Shown here piece after piece: positions 26,744 through 34,900 of a DNA stretch of 64,000 nucleotides (positions are counted from its first letter, which is position 1; each line of letters starts with the position of its first letter). The notes under the pieces were generated by a model. That model saw only the letters and a list, made by a program, of their open reading frames with translations. It searched no databases and was not told the origin of the DNA. The stretch is from Metapseudomonas resinovorans DSM 21078 (GTDB lineage: Bacteria; Pseudomonadota; Gammaproteobacteria; Pseudomonadales; Pseudomonadaceae): contig NZ_AUIE01000001.1 of assembly GCF_000423545.1 (NCBI RefSeq), positions 124,001 to 188,000 on the forward strand. The letters run 5' to 3'. The translations under genes were made by a program, and so were the position numbers.

Positions 26744-26929
26744 ATGCTGATTCTGACTCGCCGGGTCGGAGAGACCCTGATGGTGGGTGACGATGTCACT
26801 GTGACCGTGTTAGGCGTGAAAGGTAATCAGGTGCGCATTGGAGTGAACGCTCCCAAGGAGGTAGCCGTGCACCGCGAAGAAATCTATCAACGCATACAGA
26901 AAGAGAAAGACCAAGAACCAAGCCACTAA
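26744..26929 (+). CDS. rsmA: Carbon storage / secondary metabolism regulator RsmA (CsrA)
   Basis: A 61-residue RNA-binding dimer that blocks translation by binding GGA motifs near ribosome-binding sites. The sequence is canonical: Leu4 and Arg44, the key RNA-contact residues, are present. The start is the ATG after TAAGGAG (26731-26737), whose GGA motifs could allow self-control. An in-frame upstream ATG at 26594 is inside the lysC terminator region and is rejected. The position after alaS-lysC and before tRNA-Ser is the usual one. Confidence 0.97.
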   Translation: MLILTRRVGETLMVGDDVTVTVLGVKGNQVRIGVNAPKEVAVHREEIYQRIQKEKDQEPSH

Positions 26930-26949
26930 TTTTTCTGCAATTTTTGGCT

Positions 26950-26977
26950 TTGCAAACGGGGAAAACATGGTTATCAT
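26950..26977 (+). promoter_or_regulatory. Sigma-70 promoter of tRNA-Ser
   Basis: TTGCAA (26950-26955) and TATCAT (26972-26977) are separated by 16 bases. A GC-rich discriminator (GCGCCCCG) follows, with the tRNA 15 bases downstream. Confidence 0.7.
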
Positions 26978-26991
26978 GCGCCCCGTGTTGC

Positions 26992-27082
26992 GGAGAGGTG
27001 GCCGAGTGGCCGAAGGCGCTCCCCTGCTAAGGGAGTACACCTCAAAAGGGTGTCGGGGGTTCGAATCCCCCCTTCTCCGCCA
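26992..27082 (+). tRNA. tRNA-Ser (anticodon GCT)
   Basis: This 91-base class-II tRNA has acceptor GGAGAGG pairing with CTTCTCC, a long variable arm, the T-loop GGTTCGAATCC, and an encoded CCA. The anticodon loop CTGCTAA in the stem CCC/GGG gives GCT, reading AGC/AGU codons. It lies just after rsmA. Confidence 0.96.
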
Positions 27083-27147
27083 TTTTTAGTGTTGTAGGGT
27101 GGTTCAAGGCTAGATCGATAAGTTATTGAAACTTCTCGAAAAAGCAG

Positions 27148-27175
27148 TTGACCGAAGCAAGAAATTCCCTATAAT
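27148..27175 (+). promoter_or_regulatory. Sigma-70 promoter of the tRNA-Arg pair
   Basis: TTGACC (27148-27153) and a perfect TATAAT (27170-27175) are 16 bases apart. The GCGCGCCC discriminator is typical of stringently controlled stable-RNA promoters. The first tRNA-Arg starts 14 bases after the -10 box. Confidence 0.85.
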
Positions 27176-27188
27176 GCGCGCCCACAAC

Positions 27189-27265
27189 GCACTCATAGCT
27201 CAGCTGGATAGAGTACCCGGCTACGAACCGGGCGGTCGGAGGTTCGAATCCTCCTGAGTGCGCCA
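27189..27265 (+). tRNA. tRNA-Arg (anticodon ACG), copy 1
   Basis: A 77-base cloverleaf with acceptor GCACTCA/TGAGTGC, D-loop AGCTCAGCTGGATAGAG, anticodon loop CTACGAA (anticodon ACG, usually edited to ICG), T-arm GGAGGTTCGAATCCTCC and encoded CCA. Confidence 0.97.
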
Positions 27266-27335
27266 TTTTCAAGATCTTCGGCTTATGCCGGAATCCTGAA
27301 AACCAGCGGTGATCTGGTTTAAAAACACCAACTGC

Positions 27336-27412
27336 GCACTCATAGCTCAGCTGGATAGAGTACCCGGCTACGAACCGGGCGGTCGGAGGTTCGAATCCTC
27401 CTGAGTGCGCCA
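27336..27412 (+). tRNA. tRNA-Arg (anticodon ACG), copy 2
   Basis: This is an identical copy of the first tRNA-Arg(ACG) 70 bases downstream, with no promoter of its own in the spacer. It is probably processed from the same precursor, which ends at the terminator at 27418-27448. Confidence 0.97.
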
Positions 27413-27417
27413 TACCC

Positions 27418-27448
27418 AAAGGGCCTGCAGAAATGCAGGCCCTTTTTT
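27418..27448 (+). terminator. Intrinsic terminator of the tRNA-Arg transcript
   Basis: AAAGGGCCTGCA (27418-27429) pairs perfectly with TGCAGGCCCTTT (27434-27445) around a GAAA loop and is followed by T. The stem is A-rich on its 5' side, so it could also serve the converging DUF4124 gene. Confidence 0.88.
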
Positions 27449-27454
27449 ATTGTT

Positions 27455-27958
27455 TCAACGCCCGCCTTTCACGCAACCCGCCTCATCGAATTGCACCAGG
27501 TGGCGGGCTCCCTTCTTTGGCTGATAGTGATAGAGAAGCCGACCATTCTTGCCGCTTATGCGATCGGGTTTTCCCAGGGCGCTCTCGACATCGGCGCGGG
27601 ACATGCCGCTGCGAATCTGCTTGCGAATGATGGCTTGGCGTCGCTCCTGCGGAGAAATCAGGTTTCCGCATCCGTCCTCTCGCTCGCCGACCACTACTAT
27701 TTCCTGACGCTGTTCTGAAATTCCCCAATTCTGAGTCGGAAGATTCCTGCTGCCCAATTCTTCCTGTATCGGCTCGTTGCTTAGCAGATTCGGCGTCCGG
27801 GTGCGTTGTTGTTCGGTTTGGCTGCCGGGTGGACAGCCGTGTTGGTTGTAGCTGATGTTCCCGTCGGCGTCGCTGCAGCGGTACACGGAAGCCGCCTGCG
27901 CCGGGCCGTAGAGGCAGCAGGGTAGGGTGGTGAAGAGGAGGATCGAGAGCATTCGCAT
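27455..27958 (-). CDS. Secreted DUF4124-domain protein
   Basis: A 167-residue exported protein with a signal peptide (about residues 1-22, ending AQA). The first ~30 mature residues are a DUF4124 motif ('VYRCSDADGNISYNQHGCP'), with paired cysteines. The C-terminal part ('QIRSGMSRADVESALGKPD') resembles the BamE/SmpA-like fold. Its function is not known to me; an envelope role is likely. It converges with the tRNA-Arg transcript and diverges from mgtE. In P. aeruginosa this interval holds the alp lysis genes instead (recalled). Confidence 0.82.
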   Translation of the reverse strand: MRMLSILLFTTLPCCLYGPAQAASVYRCSDADGNISYNQHGCPPGSQTEQQRTRTPNLLSNEPIQEELGSRNLPTQNWGISEQRQEIVVVGEREDGCGNLISPQERRQAIIRKQIRSGMSRADVESALGKPDRISGKNGRLLYHYQPKKGARHLVQFDEAGCVKGGR

Positions 27959-28172
27959 AGTGCCTTTTCCTTGGCGTGGGCTCTCGAGGGTATCCCGTGA
28001 TTTTCCGTGCGTACGCGTGTCCTACAGAGGGCTGCCATCGTCGCAGCAGGGTGAAGACAATCCCAGCTTTGCGATGCAAGCGATTGTTCTTTCCATGATT
28101 TTGTAACGCGTGAGTGGAACGGCGGTGTTATCATTGCGCGGTCAGCCCCGCCGGGGCCTTCGGACAACCATC

Positions 28173-28232
28173 ATGGACTTACCCAGTAGTTACTCAGAAT
28201 CCCGATTGCACAATCGCGAAATGACTGTCTGA
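28173..28232 (+). CDS. Candidate leader peptide upstream of mgtE
   Basis: A 19-codon open frame (MDLPSSYSESRLHNREMTV) ends ten bases before the hairpin that covers the mgtE ribosome-binding site. It contains an internal palindrome CGATTG-CA-CAATCG (28203-28216). No strong ribosome-binding site is seen (CGGAC about nine bases ahead). Leader peptides control Mg2+ transporter genes in enterobacteria (mgtL, mgtP), which motivates the idea. It may equally be chance. Confidence 0.35.
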   Translation: MDLPSSYSESRLHNREMTV

Positions 28233-28241
28233 CCCCTTCTG

Positions 28242-28271
28242 GCGTGCTCTGCCACTGGGGGTGGAGCGCGC
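28242..28271 (+). promoter_or_regulatory. Hairpin masking the mgtE ribosome-binding site
   Basis: GCGTGCT (28242-28248) pairs with AGCGCGC (28265-28271) with one G-U pair, a CTG bulge follows, then CCAC (28252-28255) pairs with GTGG (28261-28264). The purine-rich GGGGGTGGAG ribosome-binding site (28257-28266) lies within the loop and 3' arm, three bases before the ATG. It could keep mgtE translation off until it is opened. Confidence 0.45.
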
Positions 28272-28274
28272 TAT

Positions 28275-29717
28275 ATGACTGAAGTAGAAGCCAAAAAGCC
28301 GCAAGAGAGCCTGCAGGACCGCCTGGCCCAGGTTATCGAATTGCTGCATCGCCACAAGCTGGTGGAAGACCTGACCCACCGTCAGGAAGGCCAGCACCGT
28401 GACCTCGTCGAGAATCTCGTTCACCGGCAGAACCTTGCCGAGCTGCAACGAAAGCTGGACGAGCTTCACCCGGCCGACATCGCCCACATCCTCGAAGCCC
28501 TGCCGCTGAACGACCGCCTGACGGTCTGGCAGTTGGTCAAGGCCGAGCGTGACGGCGACATCCTCCTCGAAGTTTCCGACGCCGTCCGCGAATCGCTGAT
28601 CGCCGACATGGACGATCACGAGCTGCTCGCCGCCGCCAAGGAGATGGACGCCGACGAGCTGGCCGACCTCGCGCCAGAGCTGCCGCGAGACGTGATCCAC
28701 GAGCTGATGGAGTCCCTCGATGCCCAGCAGCGCGAGCGCGTGCGCTCCGTGCTGTCCTACGAGGAGGATCAGGTCGGTGCGCTGATGGACTTCGAGATGG
28801 TCACGATCCGTGATGACGTGACCTTGGAAGTAGTTCTGCGCTACCTGCGTCGGCTCAAGGAGCTCCCCGGTCACACCGACAAGCTTTTCGTTGTGGACTA
28901 CGACGGCATCCTCCAGGGCGTACTGCCTATAAAACGCCTGTTGGTGAATGACCCGGACAAACAGGTGGCCGAGGTGATGGCGACCGACCCGGTGAGCTTC
29001 CATCCGGATGAGGACGCTTACGATGCCGCCCAGGCATTCGAACGTTACGACCTGGTGTCGGCTCCGGTGGTGGACAAGAACGGCAAGTTGATCGGTCGTC
29101 TGACCATCGATGAAATGGTCGACCTGATTCGTGAGGAGAGCGAGACCGAAGTTCTCAACATGGCCGGTCTGCGCGAAGAGGAAGATATCTTCGCCTCGGT
29201 CTGGAAGTCAGTGGGCAACCGCTGGGCCTGGCTGGCCGTCAATCTGATCACTGCCTTCATCGCCTCGCGGGTCATCGGCCTGTTCGAGGGCTCCATCGAG
29301 AAGCTGGTGGCCCTGGCCGCGCTCATGCCCATCGTCGCCGGCATCGGCGGCAATTCGGGCAACCAGACCATTACCATGATCGTGCGCGCCATGGCCCTGG
29401 ACCAGATGGGGACAGGCAATACGTCGCGCCTGGTGCGCAAGGAGCTGGGCGTCGCATTGATCAATGGCCTGGTCTGGGGCGGGGTGATCGGTCTGGTGGC
29501 CTACTACCTCTACGGGAGCTGGTCGCTTGGCGTTGTGATGACGGGCGCCATGACTTTGAACTTGCTGCTCGCGGCGCTGATGGGCGTTTTGATTCCCATG
29601 ACCCTGGTGCGCATGGGGCGCGACCCGGCCATGGGTTCCAGCGTGATGATCACGGCCATGACTGACAGTGGTGGCTTCTTCATCTTCCTTGGCCTGGCCA
29701 CCTTGTTCCTGCTCTGA
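28275..29717 (+). CDS. mgtE: Magnesium transporter MgtE
   Basis: This 480-residue Mg2+ channel/transporter has an N-terminal helical MgtE_N domain (about 35-145), a pair of CBS domains (about 150-280) and five membrane helices at the C-terminus containing the signature 'PIVAGIGGNSGNQTITMIVR'. In the family the cytoplasmic domains sense Mg2+ and close the pore. Start ATG 28275 follows GGTGGAG but sits behind a hairpin. It is monocistronic, with a strong terminator. Confidence 0.95.
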   Translation: MTEVEAKKPQESLQDRLAQVIELLHRHKLVEDLTHRQEGQHRDLVENLVHRQNLAELQRKLDELHPADIAHILEALPLNDRLTVWQLVKAERDGDILLEVSDAVRESLIADMDDHELLAAAKEMDADELADLAPELPRDVIHELMESLDAQQRERVRSVLSYEEDQVGALMDFEMVTIRDDVTLEVVLRYLRRLKELPGHTDKLFVVDYDGILQGVLPIKRLLVNDPDKQVAEVMATDPVSFHPDEDAYDAAQAFERYDLVSAPVVDKNGKLIGRLTIDEMVDLIREESETEVLNMAGLREEEDIFASVWKSVGNRWAWLAVNLITAFIASRVIGLFEGSIEKLVALAALMPIVAGIGGNSGNQTITMIVRAMALDQMGTGNTSRLVRKELGVALINGLVWGGVIGLVAYYLYGSWSLGVVMTGAMTLNLLLAALMGVLIPMTLVRMGRDPAMGSSVMITAMTDSGGFFIFLGLATLFLL

Positions 29718-29730
29718 CCTTTCCGCAAGC

Positions 29731-29767
29731 GAAGAAGCCGCCTCAAGAGGGCGGCTTCTTCGTTTTT
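29731..29767 (+). terminator. Intrinsic terminator of mgtE
   Basis: GAAGAAGCCGCC (29731-29742) pairs perfectly with GGCGGCTTCTTC (29750-29761), then GTTTTT. Confidence 0.9.
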
Positions 29768-29815
29768 GGGGTAGCGCGGGGTGCAGGGGCTGCTTCGATG
29801 CCAAATCGAAGGCAT

Positions 29816-29843
29816 GAAAAAACCGGCAGTTGCCGGCTTCTTC
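29816..29843 (-). terminator. Intrinsic terminator of amrZ
   Basis: Read on the minus strand, GAAGAAGCCGGC and GCCGGTTTTTTC form a stem with a four-base loop and a T-run, 18 bases after the amrZ stop. It faces the mgtE terminator. Confidence 0.85.
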
Positions 29844-29861
29844 AATCGATGTGGAGTGGTC

Positions 29862-30188
29862 TCACGACTCTTCGGCCGCCAGCTCCGCATCGTGTGCGAT
29901 CAGTGCAACCAGCGCGTTTTGCTGGCGCCGCGACAGCTGACGGAAACGCTGCAGCAGCTCGCGCTCGTGCAGGGTCAGCTCCGGGCTGTCCAGGCGCAGG
30001 GAAACACCTTCATCCAGTGCGCCTTCCTGGAGCATGCTCTGCTCGAGGCGGGCAATGATTTCGGAGTTCATGCTGCGGTGGTGGTTACGAGCGACCAGAG
30101 CGATGCGCTCGCGCATACCCTCGGGGAGGCGAACGACGAATTTGTCAGCCGTGCGACTGGAATAAATAGCCTGTTTCATAGGGCGCAT
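29862..30188 (-). CDS. amrZ: AmrZ, ribbon-helix-helix regulator of alginate and motility
   Basis: This 108-residue Arc-type DNA-binding protein matches P. aeruginosa AmrZ as I recall it: '[19 protein letters not shown]' holds the DNA-contact beta strand (Lys16, Val18, Arg20 here, two less than in P. aeruginosa because of a shorter N-terminus), and '[16 protein letters not shown]' is the helix pair. The C-terminal tetramerisation region is conserved. It activates alginate genes and represses flagellar and c-di-GMP genes in P. aeruginosa. It converges with mgtE. Confidence 0.92.
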   Translation of the reverse strand: MRPMKQAIYSSRTADKFVVRLPEGMRERIALVARNHHRSMNSEIIARLEQSMLQEGALDEGVSLRLDSPELTLHERELLQRFRQLSRRQQNALVALIAHDAELAAEES

Positions 30189-30665
30189 ACATTCAACCGG
30201 TTAGTTCAGGAAAGCGATGCTGGCAATGAGCTGCAGATTGTCACCGGTTTGACTGTCCTTGGCAGCAATTGTTCAACCAGTTTCGCGATTCGAATCGGTA
30301 TGACCCTTGGGTCAGCAAAACGTTTCCTTGACGTCAATTTGGTGTCAGATTGTGATCGTTATAGCGGCTTTTGGCCAGCACCAATTGTCCGAATTGAGAG
30401 TGGCTGAACAATTCGCACGTTTCCGATGCACCTGTGGGACTAAGCCGCTTTGACCGCAGTCTTCTCTCCTGCGAGCACCCTGTTACTCGTTACAGATAAT
30501 GAAGGCACTGTGATGCTGTCTAGCCATCACGCTAAAGGGTAGCTGCTGTTGTCTGACCACGCCCAGTGCAAAAGAATTCCTTTGCGCTGTCATAAAAGCG
30601 GTTCAAAATTTTCCTTTCGGATTTCCGCTCGCTGGCGGCCACAACCCATCCTCTCCAGGTGCCCC
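30189..30665. other. Divergent non-coding region between amrZ and phnN
   Basis: No gene is supported in this 477-base gap. On the amrZ side are several TTGGC(C)AGCA-like words (about 30260 and 30371) loosely resembling AmrZ targets, but no convincing AlgU promoter. It is less GC-rich than its surroundings in the middle. Nothing else is recognised. Confidence 0.4.
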
Positions 30666-31250
30666 ATGACAGGCAGGCTCATTTACCTCATAGGCCCTTC
30701 CGGTTCTGGCAAGGACAGCCTGCTCGATGCCGTGCGTGAGGGCTCGGGCAGTCACGGTTGCCGAGTGGCGCGTCGGGTCATTACCCGCTCGGCGGAAGCC
30801 AAGGGTGAGCTGGCCGAAGCGGTCAGTCCCGAGGAGTTCGCCCAGCGAGAGGGCCGTGGCGACTTCGCCATGAGCTGGTACGCCAATGGGCTGTCCTACG
30901 GCATCCCCCGAGTCATCGACGAATGGCTGGATGCGGGCGACGACGTGCTGGTGAACGGCTCTCGCGGTTACCTGCCTGAAGCGCGTCGCCGCTATCCGCA
31001 CCTGCTGGCCGTGCTGCTGACGGTAGAGGACGAAGTCCTGCGTCGGCGCCTGCACGCCCGTGGCCGCGAATCGGCGGAAGAGATCGAGGTCCGCCTGGCA
31101 CGTAACGCCGGTTTTGCCGACACCTTGCTGGCTGGAGAAAACGCCGACCTCTGCCTGCTGGACAATTCCGGTTCCCTCGCCCAGTCCTGCGAGCGCCTGC
31201 TAAAGCTCATCGAAGACCACCGCCCCATCGCTTGGCCGGACTCGGCCTGA
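30666..31250 (+). CDS. phnN: Ribose 1,5-bisphosphate phosphokinase PhnN, isolated
   Basis: A 194-residue guanylate-kinase-like enzyme with P-loop 'GPSGSGKDSL' at 10-19. It makes PRPP from ribose 1,5-bisphosphate, the last step of C-P lyase phosphonate breakdown. ATG 30666 is chosen as the start of the conserved 'GRLIYLIGPSGSGKDS'; a longer frame from 30549 has no such similarity. No phnG-M genes are present in the window. In P. aeruginosa the phnC-to-phnP cluster adjoins amrZ (recalled), so this may be what remains of it. Confidence 0.88.
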   Translation: MTGRLIYLIGPSGSGKDSLLDAVREGSGSHGCRVARRVITRSAEAKGELAEAVSPEEFAQREGRGDFAMSWYANGLSYGIPRVIDEWLDAGDDVLVNGSRGYLPEARRRYPHLLAVLLTVEDEVLRRRLHARGRESAEEIEVRLARNAGFADTLLAGENADLCLLDNSGSLAQSCERLLKLIEDHRPIAWPDSA

Positions 31251-31253
31251 CCC

Positions 31254-31721
31254 TCAATCCAGCGGCAGCTCGGTGGTGCGCTTGACCTCGCTCATGGCGA
31301 TGTTCGAGTGCGCCTCCAGTACATGAGGGCGTTGCAGCAACTGGTCCCGCAGAAAGCGTTCGTAGCCGGCGATGTCCTTGGCCACCACCTTCAGCAGGTA
31401 GTCCGAGCCGCCGGCCATGGTGTAGCACTCCAGCACTTCCGGGTAGCCGACGATGGCTTCCTCGAACTCGGTGAGGTTGTTGCGGCCGTGGGCAGACAGC
31501 TTGATGTTGACGAATACCGTGATCGAGAAACCCAGCAACTTGGGATTGAGCAGGGCGACCTTGCGTTCGATCAGCCCGTCCTCCTGCATGCGGTGGATGC
31601 GCCGCCAGCAGGGTGACTGGGACAGCTCCACCTTCTCCGCCACTTCCGCGGCGGACAGGTCAGCGTCATGTTGCAACAGGCGCAGGATCTTACGATCGAT
31701 GGGGCTTAGCGGGTTCTGCAT
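31254..31721 (-). CDS. Lrp/AsnC-family transcriptional regulator
   Basis: A 155-residue regulator with an N-terminal helix-turn-helix ('DLSAAEVAEKVELSQSPCWRR', residues ~20-40) and a C-terminal RAM amino-acid-sensing domain ('CYTMAGGSDYLLKVVAKD'). It is transcribed divergently from the indolepyruvate oxidoreductase gene across a 201-base gap, so it most likely controls the oxidoreductase / dehydrogenase / symporter cassette in response to an amino acid such as leucine or an aromatic one. The effector is inference. Confidence 0.92.
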   Translation of the reverse strand: MQNPLSPIDRKILRLLQHDADLSAAEVAEKVELSQSPCWRRIHRMQEDGLIERKVALLNPKLLGFSITVFVNIKLSAHGRNNLTEFEEAIVGYPEVLECYTMAGGSDYLLKVVAKDIAGYERFLRDQLLQRPHVLEAHSNIAMSEVKRTTELPLD

Positions 31722-31922
31722 GAATCTGTCCGAAATCTTGTTTTTGTTGGAAGGATCATGCGCAAGTCTGGCGTTGGAATCCGAAAATAGAAAGAAAAAA
31801 TCAGCACCGTCCGGTCATATTCTTATCCACGCGTCCGAGGCAGCGATCCTGCGTCGGGCTGAACAAGAGATGGCACCCACCGTTGCCATCAAGGTCGCCA
31901 TAAAAACAAAAGGAGCGCCCGC

Positions 31923-34900
31923 ATGTCTCTGGCCGAGATCCGCCTGGATGACAAGTACCGCCTTGAAACCGGTCACCTGTACCTCACCGGCACCCAGGCA
32001 CTCACCCGCCTGCCGATGCTGCAGAAGCAACGCGATAAGGCCCACGGCCTGAACACCGCCTGCTTCATCTCCGGCTACCGGGGTTCGCCGTTGGGCAACC
32101 TCGACAAGAGCCTCTGGGAAGCCAAGTCCTTCCTCAAGGAAAACCACGTTCACTTCCAACCGGGCGTCAACGAAGAACTGGCCGCAACCGCCTGCTGGGG
32201 CAGCCAGCAGACCAGCCTGTTCCCCGGTGCCAAGTACGATGGCGTGTTTTCCATGTGGTACGGCAAAGGGCCGGGCGTGGATCGCTGCGGCGACGTCTTC
32301 AAGCACGGCAACTCCGCCGGCGTCTCGGCCCATGGCGGCGTCTTGCTGCTGGCCGGCGACGACCACGGTTGCAAGTCCTCCAGCATCGCCAACCAGAGCG
32401 AGCATGCCTTCATCGGCGCCTCCATCCCGGTACTGAATCCGGCCAACGTCCAGGAAATCCTCGACTACGGGATCATCGGCTGGGAGCTCTCGCGCTACAG
32501 CGGCTGCTGGGTGGCGCTGAAGACCATCGCCGAAAACGTCGACTCTTCCGCCGTGGTGGAAGTCGACCCGCTGCGCGTGGATGTGAAAATTCCGCAAGAT
32601 TTCGTACTGCCGGAAGACGGTGTTCATATCCGCTGGCCGGACCCGCCCCTGGCGCAGGAAAAGCGCCTGAACATGTACAAGATCTACGCCGCCCGCGCCT
32701 TCGCCCGTGCCAACAACCTCAATCAGGTGATGCTCGACTCGCCGACCCCGCGCCTTGGCATCATCACCACCGGCAAGTCCTATCTCGACGTGCGCCAGGC
32801 CTTGAACGACCTGGGCCTGGACGAGGAACTCTGCGCCAAGGTCGGCCTGCGGGTGCTCAAGGTTGGCATGAGCTGGCCGCTGGAACCCGTCTCCGTCCAC
32901 GAGTTCGCCCAAGGCCTGGATGAAATCCTGGTGGTGGAAGAGAAGCGCAGCGTCATCGAAGACCAAGTCACCGGCCAGCTCTACAACTGGCCTGTGGACA
33001 AGCGCCCGCGCGTGGTGGGCGAGTTCGACGAGGAGGGCACCTCGCTGCTGCCCAACCTCAGCGAACTGACTCCGGCGATGATCGCCCGCGTCATTGCCAA
33101 GCGCCTGGCGCCGATCTACTCCAGTGAGCAGATCGAGTCCCGCCTGGCCTTCCTCGCCGCCAAGGAAAAGGCCCTCGCCGAGCCCAAGCACACGACCACG
33201 CGCACCCCGCATTTCTGCTCTGGCTGCCCGCACAACAGCTCCACCAAGCTGCCGGAAGGCAGTCGCGCCCAAGGTGGCATCGGCTGCCACTACATGACCC
33301 AGTGGATGGACCGCAACACCGACACCTTCACCCAGATGGGCGGGGAGGGCGCCACCTGGATCGGCCAGGCGCCCTTCACCGACACCCCGCACATCTTCCA
33401 GAACCTGGGTGACGGCACGTATTTCCACTCCGGCCAACTGGCCCTGCGCGCGGCCGTCGCCGCCGGGGTCAACATCACCTACAAGATTCTCTACAACGAT
33501 GCCGTGGCCATGACCGGCGGCCAGCCGATCGACGGCGAGCTGCGCGTCGATCAACTCAGCCAGCAGGTCTTCGCCGAAGGCGTGAAGCGCATCGCCCTGG
33601 TCTCCGACGAGCCGGAGAAGTACCCGACCCGCGCCACCTTCGCGCCCATCGTCACCTTTCACCATCGCCGCGAACTGGATGCCGTGCAGCGCGAGCTGCG
33701 TGAGTTCAAGGGCGTGTCGGTGCTGATCTTCGACCAGACCTGCGCCACCGAGAAGCGCCGTCGCCGCAAGCGCGGCAAGCTGGTCGACCCGGCCAAGCGC
33801 GCCTTCATCAACCCGGCTGTGTGCGAAGGCTGCGGCGACTGCAGCGTCAAGTCCAACTGCCTCTCCGTGCTGCCACTGGAAACCGAGCTGGGGCGTAAGC
33901 GCCAGATCGATCAGAACGCCTGCAACAAGGATTTCTCCTGCGTCGAAGGCTTCTGCCCGAGCTTCGTCACCGTGCATGGCGGCAGCCTGCGCAAGCCCGA
34001 AGCCGCCGGTGCCAAGGCGCTCTTCGTGGCCCTGCCGGAACCGCGTCAGCCGAGCCTGAACCGTCCCTGGAACATTCTCCTGCCCGGCGTCGGCGGAAGT
34101 GGCGTAACCACCGTCGGCGCGCTGTTGGGTATGGCCGCGCACATCGAAGGCAAGGGCTGCACCGTGCTCGACCAGGCCGGCCTGGCACAGAAGTTCGGCC
34201 CGGTGATCACCCACATCCGCATTGCTGCCAAGCAGGACGACATCTACGCCGTGCGCATCGCCGCCGGCGAGACCGACCTGCTGCTGGGCTGTGACCTCGT
34301 CGTGGCCGCCAGCGAAGAGGCCCTGGCCAAGCTCAATGACCGCATCGCCAACGCGGTGGTCAACAGCCATGAGGCTGCCACTGCCGAGTTCACCCGCAAC
34401 CCCGACGCCCAGGTACCGGGCCAGGCCATGCGCGAGGCACTGGTGGAAGCGGTGGGCGAGGCCAAGACCCATTTCGTCGATGCCACCCGCCTGGCCACCC
34501 GCCTGCTGGGCGACAGCATCGCCACCAACCTGTTCATGCTCGGTTACGCCTACCAGCGCGGCCTGGTACCCATCTCCGCTGACGCCATCGACAAAGCCAT
34601 CGAACTCAACGGCGTGTCGGTCGCCCTCAACCAGCAGGCCTTCCTCTGGGGTCGTCGTGCTGCCCACGACCTGGCCGCGGTAGAGAAACTGGCCAAGCCT
34701 GTCGAAGTGGAAGCACCTCGCTGTGAAACCCTGGAAGAGATCATCCAGTACCGCGCCGACCACCTGCGTGCCTACCAGGACGCCGCTTACGCCGAGCGTT
34801 ACCGCGCTCTGGTGGAGCGCGTGCGCAAGGCCGACAGCAGCGAAGACAAGGCCCTGACCCGCGCCGTCGCCCGTTACTACGCCAAGCTGCTGGCCTACAA

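Larger units (their letters stand above)
27959..28274. other. Divergent control region of the DUF4124 gene and mgtE
   Basis: This 316-base gap has no standard gene but holds a short open frame (28173-28232) and an RBS-masking hairpin (28242-28271) that together look like an mgtE leader. A TATCAT at 28129-28134 is a possible -10 box without a good -35. Confidence 0.5.

Noticed and set aside
26992-27412. tRNA cluster as a phage or island attachment site.
   Set aside because: No integrase, no direct repeat of a tRNA 3' end except the full second tRNA-Arg copy, and no change in composition nearby.
27123-27419. A minus-strand frame with two copies of a 'SGGFEPPTARFVAGYSIQLS' motif.
   Set aside because: This is the well-known false translation of the antisense of tRNA genes; the repeat is just the two identical tRNA-Arg.
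27959-28274. An M-box (ykoK) or mgtA-type magnesium riboswitch ahead of mgtE.
   Set aside because: I cannot find the conserved helices of these riboswitches; only a short open frame and one hairpin are visible.
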